From Candidatus Kuenenbacteria bacterium CG08_land_8_20_14_0_20_37_23 (GTDB taxonomy: Bacteria > Patescibacteriota > Patescibacteriia > UBA2196 > GWA2-42-15): 11,043 bases of DNA. The notes under the pieces were generated by a model. It ran no database searches and was not told the origin of the DNA. It saw nothing but the letters and a program-made list of their open reading frames with translations. This document shows, piece by piece, positions 5,645-11,043 of the stretch; the stretch's first letter is position 1, and the number at the start of each line of letters is the position of its first letter. The DNA lies in contig PEXX01000022.1 in assembly GCA_002778965.1 (NCBI GenBank), positions 1 through 11,043 on the forward strand, in the 5' to 3' direction. Both the position numbers and the translations under genes were made by a program.

Positions 5645-8119
5645 ATGAATACAAACATACTGGATAAATTTACCGCCAACTACAAATTGGCTCTCGGATC
5701 CGCCTATGAGCTGTCTTTGGTGAATAATAAAAAAATTGAACTATTGGACATCTTTTGGGGACTGTATAAAAGCAAAGGATCACTAGCAAATGAAGTACTC
5801 GCAAAAACAGGCATCAAACAACAATCCGAAAACGAAACGCAAGCCAACCATAAAATAAAAATTAATATGACAGAGATGCTGGCTGATAAAAAAGAAATTC
5901 TACCGCAAGAAATAAAAAAAATAATAATCAAATCGGTTAACTTGTCGGTAAAACACAATCACAAATATATCGGCACTGAACACCTGCTTTACAGTTTGAT
6001 TGCGGTTAATGATAAAAAAATTAACTCGCTTCTTGAAAAAAATAATATAAAGCCTAATACATTATTAAGGCACCTAGATATGATCTTGAACTCAACCTCT
6101 CATTTCTCCGATATGGCGCAAGCGATGAATGCTCTTAAGGAAAAAATTGATCAAAAACAAAAAAACAAAAAAACAAAAAAAGAAGAAATTCTGCTTGACT
6201 TTTTCGCAACTTGCCTGACAGACAAAGAAATTCAAAAGAATATAAGCCCCGTCATCGGACGCCAATCTGAAATCAACCGCATCATCCAAATTCTTTCAAG
6301 AAAAAATAAAAACAATCCGATCTTGCTTGGCGATCCGGGGGTCGGCAAAACAGCCATTATTGAAGGCCTTGCAAAAAAAATATTAGAATATGATGTTCCT
6401 AACATTCTTCTAAATAAAAAAATATACAGCCTTGACATACCACTGTTAGTGGCGGGCACGAGTTTTCGCGGAGAGTTTGAAGCCAGAATAAAACAGATCG
6501 TTGACGAAGTAAAAAATAATCAAAATATCATTTTATTTATCGATGAAATCCATAATATTATCGGCGCAGGATCTGCTTCAGGAACTATGGACGCCGCCAA
6601 TATTTTAAAACCAGCCTTGGCAAGGGGAGAAATCAGATGCATCGGCGCGACTACTTATGATGATTTCAGAAAACATATTGAAGGAGACGCGGCATTGACC
6701 AGAAGATTTCAGCCAGTTAAAATAAACGAGCCATCCTCAACCGAAGCAATTGCCATCATAAAAGGTATTAAAAATTCATTCATTAAACATCATGGGATAG
6801 ATATATCCGATGAAGCTATAGAACAAGCTGTATTTCTTAGTGAACGCTACATAACAGATCAATTTCTGCCAGATAAGGCTATTGACTTGATAGATGAAGC
6901 CGCGGCACGAAAAAAACTTTTAGAACCATCTGATAACAATTACAAAAAAATTATTTCATTGGAAAACAACCTTGAAGAAGTCATCAAACAAAAAAAACAT
7001 CTGATACTTGAAGAAAAATATAAAGAAGCTTTAGAAATAAAAACTAAAGAACTGGAACTAATAAACAAAATTTATCTAGCTGAAGGGGAACAACTCAAAA
7101 ATAACATCAAACCTGAAAATCTATCGCGCCGCGTAGTCATGGGAGAAGATATTACAGCCATTACTGCTGAAGCAATAAAAATAAATCTTCCAAATACCAA
7201 AAACTCGCGACATACTCTGAAAAATCTTAAAAAAACCCTAAAAAAACAAATAATCGGCCAGGATAAGATACTTGATGAACTCATCAATACACTGAAAAGA
7301 TCTGCTGTCGGGCTGACTGGAGAAAAACGTCCTCTTGGCTCATTCGTTTTCGCAGGACCGTCAGGAGTTGGCAAAACATACACGGCTGAAGTTCTTGCCA
7401 ACACGTTTTTTCAGGGCAAAGAAAGTCTGATCAGAATAGATATGTCAGAATTCGCGGAAAAATTCAATATCTCCAAACTACTTGGAGCTCCGGCCGGCTA
7501 TATAGGCTATGGCGAGGGCGGCACTCTTACGGAAAAAATCAGAAGAAATCCATATTCAGTTGTCCTTTTTGATGAAATAGAAAAAGCTCATCCCGATCTG
7601 TTCAATCTCCTTCTGCAAATTCTTGAAGACGGACATCTGACTGATGCCAAAGGAAAAATAACCAATTTCAAAAACAGCATTATTATCATGACAACAAATA
7701 TAGGTCTTAAAAAATCAAAAGAAAAAGAATCTCTCGGTTTTGAAAACGGCCATAAAAGATCAACACAAGATGATTTCATTGAAAATATTGAAAACTTTCT
7801 CCGTCCGGAACTGTTAAATAGAATTGACCAAATCTTGGTTTTTAACACTCTGGCGAAAAAAGACATTAAAAAAATTATTGCCATAGAATTAGCGAATATT
7901 AATAAAAACCTTAACAATAAAAACCTGCGGATCGCCTGGACAAATGAAGTAACTGATGTTTTAACAAACGATTATGATGAGGATCAGGGCGCCAGACAAA
8001 TAAGAAAAATCCTGCGTGAAAAAATAGAAAATCCCCTGGCGGAAAAAATTATCGGGCAAAAAATAAAAAAAGGCATCACCCATATTGAAATCATAGATAA
8101 TAAAATCGTTATTAGCTGA
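5645..8119 (+). CDS. clpC: ClpC-type AAA+ unfoldase (ClpP partner)
   Basis: This 824-residue Hsp100 ATPase should form a hexamer that unfolds proteins and threads them into ClpP. Domains in order: an N-terminal Clp repeat domain (about 1-150); a linker rich in K and Q (165-182); AAA1 with Walker A GDPGVGKT (229-236), Walker B LFIDEIHN (297-304) and LTRRF (351-355); a short middle domain with a UVR-like helix (about 440-475); and AAA2 with Walker A GPSGVGKT (571-578), Walker B VVLFDEIEK (639-647), pore loop GYIGYGEGG (618-626), LNRID (724-728) and sensor-2 GARQ (782-785). LGF (697-699) sits where ClpC proteins carry the VGF/IGF loop that docks on ClpP; ClpB lacks such a loop and has a much longer middle domain. 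The AAA1 pore loop reads SFRGEFE, with Phe for the usual Tyr. It has its own promoter and terminator, with no mcsA, mcsB or ctsR neighbour. Confidence 0.95.
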   Translation: MNTNILDKFTANYKLALGSAYELSLVNNKKIELLDIFWGLYKSKGSLANEVLAKTGIKQQSENETQANHKIKINMTEMLADKKEILPQEIKKIIIKSVNLSVKHNHKYIGTEHLLYSLIAVNDKKINSLLEKNNIKPNTLLRHLDMILNSTSHFSDMAQAMNALKEKIDQKQKNKKTKKEEILLDFFATCLTDKEIQKNISPVIGRQSEINRIIQILSRKNKNNPILLGDPGVGKTAIIEGLAKKILEYDVPNILLNKKIYSLDIPLLVAGTSFRGEFEARIKQIVDEVKNNQNIILFIDEIHNIIGAGSASGTMDAANILKPALARGEIRCIGATTYDDFRKHIEGDAALTRRFQPVKINEPSSTEAIAIIKGIKNSFIKHHGIDISDEAIEQAVFLSERYITDQFLPDKAIDLIDEAAARKKLLEPSDNNYKKIISLENNLEEVIKQKKHLILEEKYKEALEIKTKELELINKIYLAEGEQLKNNIKPENLSRRVVMGEDITAITAEAIKINLPNTKNSRHTLKNLKKTLKKQIIGQDKILDELINTLKRSAVGLTGEKRPLGSFVFAGPSGVGKTYTAEVLANTFFQGKESLIRIDMSEFAEKFNISKLLGAPAGYIGYGEGGTLTEKIRRNPYSVVLFDEIEKAHPDLFNLLLQILEDGHLTDAKGKITNFKNSIIIMTTNIGLKKSKEKESLGFENGHKRSTQDDFIENIENFLRPELLNRIDQILVFNTLAKKDIKKIIAIELANINKNLNNKNLRIAWTNEVTDVLTNDYDEDQGARQIRKILREKIENPLAEKIIGQKIKKGITHIEIIDNKIVIS

Positions 8120-8141
8120 TTCAATCCTCAACGTAAAACAT

Positions 8142-8175
8142 CACCACGTTAGGCCGTGGTGTTTTTGATTTTTTT
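8142..8175 (+). terminator. Rho-independent terminator after clpC
   Basis: A GC-rich 7-bp stem (CACCACG at 8142-8148 with CGTGGTG at 8155-8161) and a 6-nt loop are followed at once by five T and, after GA, seven more T (to 8175). It lies 22 bp after the clpC stop in the convergent gap. Read on the other strand it is followed only by a short broken T-run, so it mainly serves clpC. Confidence 0.85.
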
Positions 8176-8205
8176 GATGAAGCTCAAGCGCTCGGACCAA
8201 TGAGT

Positions 8206-9108
8206 TCAAGTTGTACCAAAAATATTTCCAGGATAAACATTTTTTAAACCAACTCTTTTCCCCAGCTCGCAAATTTCAAAAATTTTTTTGGGAAGCGTCT
8301 CGGGGTAATTTTTTAATTGCCAAGATATCACTCCGGAAAAAGCACTAATGTGCCACGGCACATCAATCCCCAATTCTTTCTTAATAAATAACGCCAGATT
8401 TTTCAACATGGTCAAATCATCAGTCAAGCCGGGAATAATTAGAGTTGTTATTTCTAAATGAATTTTTTTGCGTTTTACTTTTTTTACATTTTTCAAAACT
8501 GGCATTAACCGCGCGCCTGCGAATTTTTTGTAAAAATCATCCGCAAACGATTTGATATCAATATTTATCGCATCCAAATATTTTGAAATTTTTTCTAAAA
8601 CTAGATCGGAAAAATACCCATTAGAAACCCAAACATTTTTCAAATCTTTTTGATGCGCCAGTTCCATAATATCCAAAGCATATTCGCTAAAAATCGTGGG
8701 CTCATTATAAGTGTAAGCAATTGAAAGACAATTATTCCTTTTGGCCAATTCAACAATTTTTTCAGGAGAAAACTCTTTATTGTTTCTTACAAAATTCAGA
8801 ATTTCTTTCTGCTCTTTTTGCTGGGAAATATCACAATTATGACAATTTTTGCACTTAAAATTGCAGCCAAAAGTCCCAAAAGAAAAAGCCCGGCTACCAG
8901 GTAAAAAATGATACAAAGGTTTTTTCTCAATCGGATCAACATTGATTGCCGCTGGGTAACCGTAAACCAAAAGCATTAATCTGCCGTCAATATTTTTTCT
9001 CACTCCGCATAGACCAGTCTGTCGGTTTCTTATTAAACAAAAATGGTGGCAAGCTTGGCACCTGACTGTGCTATCTTTTTCTTTTTCATAAAATCGACAT
9101 TCTCTCAT
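8206..9108 (-). CDS. amrS: AmmeMemoRadiSam system radical SAM enzyme (short C-terminus)
   Basis: This 300-residue radical SAM protein is related to pyruvate formate-lyase activases and matches the radical SAM member of the AmmeMemoRadiSam set. The [4Fe-4S] motif CNFKCKNC (C82, C86, C89) reductively cleaves SAM. A second N-terminal cysteine group (C17, C20, C24, C34 in a C-x2-C-x3-C-x9-C pattern) is typical of this subfamily and may bind metal. Other family segments are EKKPLYHFLPGSRAFSFGT (61-79), AYTYNEPT, NIDIKSF and TTLIIPGLTDD. Homologues I recall run about 30 residues further, through GN..GENTYCPNCG; here the stop falls just after VYPGNIFGTT, so that CxxC tail is absent. Neither other forward frame beyond the stop restores it. 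The start ATG has no Shine-Dalgarno. It lies 74 bp downstream of the Memo-AMMECR1 fusion and is probably co-transcribed. The substrate is unknown. Confidence 0.88.
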   Translation of the reverse strand: MRECRFYEKEKDSTVRCQACHHFCLIRNRQTGLCGVRKNIDGRLMLLVYGYPAAINVDPIEKKPLYHFLPGSRAFSFGTFGCNFKCKNCHNCDISQQKEQKEILNFVRNNKEFSPEKIVELAKRNNCLSIAYTYNEPTIFSEYALDIMELAHQKDLKNVWVSNGYFSDLVLEKISKYLDAINIDIKSFADDFYKKFAGARLMPVLKNVKKVKRKKIHLEITTLIIPGLTDDLTMLKNLALFIKKELGIDVPWHISAFSGVISWQLKNYPETLPKKIFEICELGKRVGLKNVYPGNIFGTT

Positions 9109-9182
9109 AAAAATTTTATTATTTATTTGAATCTATTTTCGTTGAATTCTTAACTAGATTTTAAATTAAAAATTAGAAATTG

Positions 9183-10739
9183 TTATTCTGCGCCTTCTCT
9201 AAAGATTTGAGCGGTAAAAATATATAAAGACGCGCTGCGATCTCGCCAAGAATTCTTATCAATGCCGGCTTTATGTTCGCATAAATTGTCCAAAAACTGT
9301 TCTCTGTTCCAGCCTTCCTCTGTAGCCACTTGGGGCAAAAAAACTCCGCTACATATGCCTTTGGCAATATAAACCCCATGCTTACCTACTTCTATTGTTT
9401 CCGGATCATCAATTTTGCGCATTGGTGAAAGCACGGAAATTTCTATATTAATATTTTTTAATTCATCTTTTTGAAGCGACGAAAATCTCGGATCGGCAAA
9501 AGCTGCGGCTAACGCCATTTCCTTGATATTCTCCGCTAGATTTTTATCAGGTTCAAAATTTCCAATACAGCCGCGCAATTGTCCGTCTTTTTTTAATGTA
9601 ACAAAAACCCCTCTCCTGGAATTGAAAATTCCATAAATAGGCCGGGAATAATCTCTATTGCCAAAATAATTTTCAATTGACTGGCGCGCAATGGCTAAAG
9701 CTTCTTCTTGCTGATTCCGATTTAAACCGTTGTTTGTCCAAGCAAATAAATCATCCGCGAATTGAAAATTCGCAGTGTGCGCTGCTGTCAACCCATGTCG
9801 TCTATCCATTAATTTTTTATCCGTATAAAAACCGATGGCCGCATATCCAACCACTCGGTCTTGGCTTTCCAGATAAATATCCCCGCTGTTGGCATATTTG
9901 AATAATAACGGCTCCGATGACAATTTTTCCGCCAAACTTTCCGCAATGGACAAGGCTGGTTCAGCACAAGCCAAAGTGTCAATATTATTTTTCCCGACTT
10001 GAGACAGTTTTAAAGTATTCATCTTTGCCTGAAATTGATCCAAATTGCCACTTAGAACTGCCTGAATTGTCGCCCGATCGACATTTTGGGCATTTCGATA
10101 ATCCGGATAGTGAGACAAATCTGTGCTAATAATCAATAAAGTCTGATAGTCTATGTTGTCCATAAGAACCTGGGCAATATTTTGGAAATCCAATCCGTCA
10201 TTATCGCCAATAAGCAATGGGACGATTTTTGCCTTATCTTCAAAAATTTTTCGGATAAATGGCGTCATTACTTCTAAAGAATGTTCATATTGATGAACAA
10301 TCCCATTATCATTAATAAAACCATATTTTTTTATGCTCTCAATCCACTCTCGGTCTACATCCAAATCGCCCAATGGCGTTTGCCAAACATCGTTTGTATC
10401 CGCGCTCACGCCAGAAAAACAATGCTGATGGCTGCGGCCCAAAAGAATAACTCGATTAATTTCCACATCTTGAATCTGCTTAAAACCAACTGCGGCAATT
10501 GACCCAGAAAACTCATAACCAGCATGCGGTAAAATTAAAATTGGCAAATAGTTTCCCGCAGGCGCAAAAATTTCCGCTTGGTCTAAATATTCATCAATAT
10601 TTTTTTCTAGGGCAATTTTATCCAATGGATAAAATTGCCCGGCAACTGCTGGCTGACGAAATGTTTTATTCTTCCCTTCTTGAAAAATTTTGTCTTGTTG
10701 ATGAGTAGTCTTCATATTTTTACTTTCATTATTATTCAA
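9183..10739 (-). CDS. amrB-amrA: AmmeMemoRadiSam proteins B and A fused (Memo-AMMECR1)
   Basis: One 518-residue polypeptide carries two domains. Residues 27-305 form a Memo domain, related to class III (LigB-type) extradiol dioxygenases: QPAVAGQFYP (29-38), PHAGYEFSGS (71-80, H72), GRSHQH (101-106), HQYEHSLE (149-156), STDLSHYPD (205-213, D207) and CAEPA (257-261, C258), covering the His/Asp/Cys positions conserved in human MEMO1. Residues about 330-518 form an AMMECR1 domain: RGVFVTLKKDGQLRGCIGNFEP is spread over 376-397 with the LRGCIG signature at 388-393, followed by ADPRFS (415-420), SVLSPM (435-440) and GVFLPQVATEEGW (465-477). The radical SAM partner follows on the same strand. The joint biochemical role is unknown. 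An in-frame ATG at 10713-10715 (residue 9) is an equally possible start: an extended -10-like TGGTACTAT sits too close to the first ATG for that one to be used. No membrane or signal segment is seen. Confidence 0.9.
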   Translation of the reverse strand: MNNNESKNMKTTHQQDKIFQEGKNKTFRQPAVAGQFYPLDKIALEKNIDEYLDQAEIFAPAGNYLPILILPHAGYEFSGSIAAVGFKQIQDVEINRVILLGRSHQHCFSGVSADTNDVWQTPLGDLDVDREWIESIKKYGFINDNGIVHQYEHSLEVMTPFIRKIFEDKAKIVPLLIGDNDGLDFQNIAQVLMDNIDYQTLLIISTDLSHYPDYRNAQNVDRATIQAVLSGNLDQFQAKMNTLKLSQVGKNNIDTLACAEPALSIAESLAEKLSSEPLLFKYANSGDIYLESQDRVVGYAAIGFYTDKKLMDRRHGLTAAHTANFQFADDLFAWTNNGLNRNQQEEALAIARQSIENYFGNRDYSRPIYGIFNSRRGVFVTLKKDGQLRGCIGNFEPDKNLAENIKEMALAAAFADPRFSSLQKDELKNINIEISVLSPMRKIDDPETIEVGKHGVYIAKGICSGVFLPQVATEEGWNREQFLDNLCEHKAGIDKNSWRDRSASLYIFTAQIFREGAE

Positions 10740-10825
10740 TAGTACCAGCGATTTTTTACGACACTAACTAATACTATTTCTTCTAATAAAAAAGTCTTTC
10801 TAAAAATACCATAACCGAATCAATT

Positions 10826-11043
10826 ACCCCGCCTCAAGCGGCGGGGTTAAGATTTAATCTAAAATCGTCGCAAATGCCGAGCCCAAGCCCCGCACCAGAA
10901 TAAATTCGGTGCGGGATAAACTCCGCGAGGGCGAGGCAACAATCGCCCAAAATCCGAATTCTGAAAATTGGCGGTACCTTTTGGACAAAATCCGAACTTT
11001 TTTTGACGAAAATCCTGACACTGACTTTTGATTGTCGCCCTAC
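10826..11043. repeat. GC-rich structured intergenic element with hairpins and direct repeats
   Basis: The final 304 bases (10740-11043) hold no gene I can support. The part next to the Memo fusion (10740-10825) is plain AT-rich leader. From 10826 the composition turns GC-rich and structured. Hairpin 1 pairs 10826-10833 with 10840-10847 (8 bp). Hairpin 2 pairs 10889-10896 with 10908-10915 (8 bp, extended inside by GAA/TTC after a bulged A). Hairpin 3 pairs 10929-10934 with 10943-10948 (6 bp). Two exact 11-bp direct repeats (CAAAATCCGAA at 10948-10958 and 10986-10996) and a degenerate third (11008-11018) follow. No hairpin is followed by a T-run on either strand. It may be a dispersed repeat or the end of an element continuing past the window. 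Confidence 0.55.

Noticed and set aside
9173..9379. A 68-codon minus-strand frame overlapping the end of the Memo-AMMECR1 fusion
   Set aside because: It is out of frame with the conserved AMMECR1 C-terminus, and its residues match no family.
10826..10915. The two GC-rich hairpins as terminators
   Set aside because: Neither is followed by a T-run on either strand, and no gene ends nearby.
10834..11043. Minus-strand open frame of 69 codons entering from the right edge
   Set aside because: All three minus frames are open there, none has a start codon in view, and the DNA is hairpin- and repeat-rich, so I treat it as non-coding.
1..11043. UGA decoded as glycine (the code of some CPR lineages)
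   Set aside because: TGA ends several genes at sensible family lengths, followed by terminators in two cases, and no conserved gene contains an internal TGA.
1..11043. CRISPR array, tRNA, rRNA or transposase gene
   Set aside because: I found no regularly spaced repeats of array type, no tRNA-like cloverleaf with a conserved T-loop, and no transposase or integrase motif.

Overview
The window is an AT-rich stretch of bacterial chromosome carrying nine genes, one cut by the left edge. The gene set fits a reduced-genome lineage, and I think a member of the Patescibacteria (CPR) is most likely. The reasons are a Mur ligase without its N-terminal domain, a bifunctional-type phosphoglucose/phosphomannose isomerase, no Shine-Dalgarno sequence at any start, and C/A-rich imperfect repeats between genes. 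This placement is inference, not proof. TGA is used as a true stop, so the UGA=Gly code of some CPR lineages does not apply.

Layout. Bases 1-1131 hold two minus-strand genes: an RlmE/FtsJ-type rRNA ribose methyltransferase, followed by the 5' part of a SIS-domain sugar-phosphate isomerase. A divergent intergenic region (1132-1297) carries a three-copy 8-bp tandem repeat and a large imperfect palindrome that overlaps the next start. Bases 1298-8119 hold five plus-strand genes: a FemX/FemAB-like aminoacyltransferase, a sugar-phosphate nucleotidylyltransferase with its own terminator, a MurE-like ligase, a PfkB-family kinase and ClpC. ClpC has a good promoter placed almost on its start codon and a strong terminator after it. 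Bases 8206-10739 (minus strand) hold the AmmeMemoRadiSam cluster: a Memo-AMMECR1 fusion followed by its radical SAM partner. The last 304 bases have no gene I can support. They contain GC-rich hairpins and direct repeats unlike the rest of the window.

How the genes work together. The FemX-like enzyme, the Mur ligase and perhaps the nucleotidylyltransferase and isomerase point to cell-envelope and sugar-nucleotide synthesis. The Mur ligase's acceptor-specificity motif is non-canonical, and a FemX neighbour would suit a peptide stem with a branching amino acid. ClpC should feed a ClpP protease encoded elsewhere. The most intriguing system is the AmmeMemoRadiSam pair: a conserved gene set whose chemistry, as far as I know, is unresolved, present here with two components fused and a shortened radical SAM enzyme.
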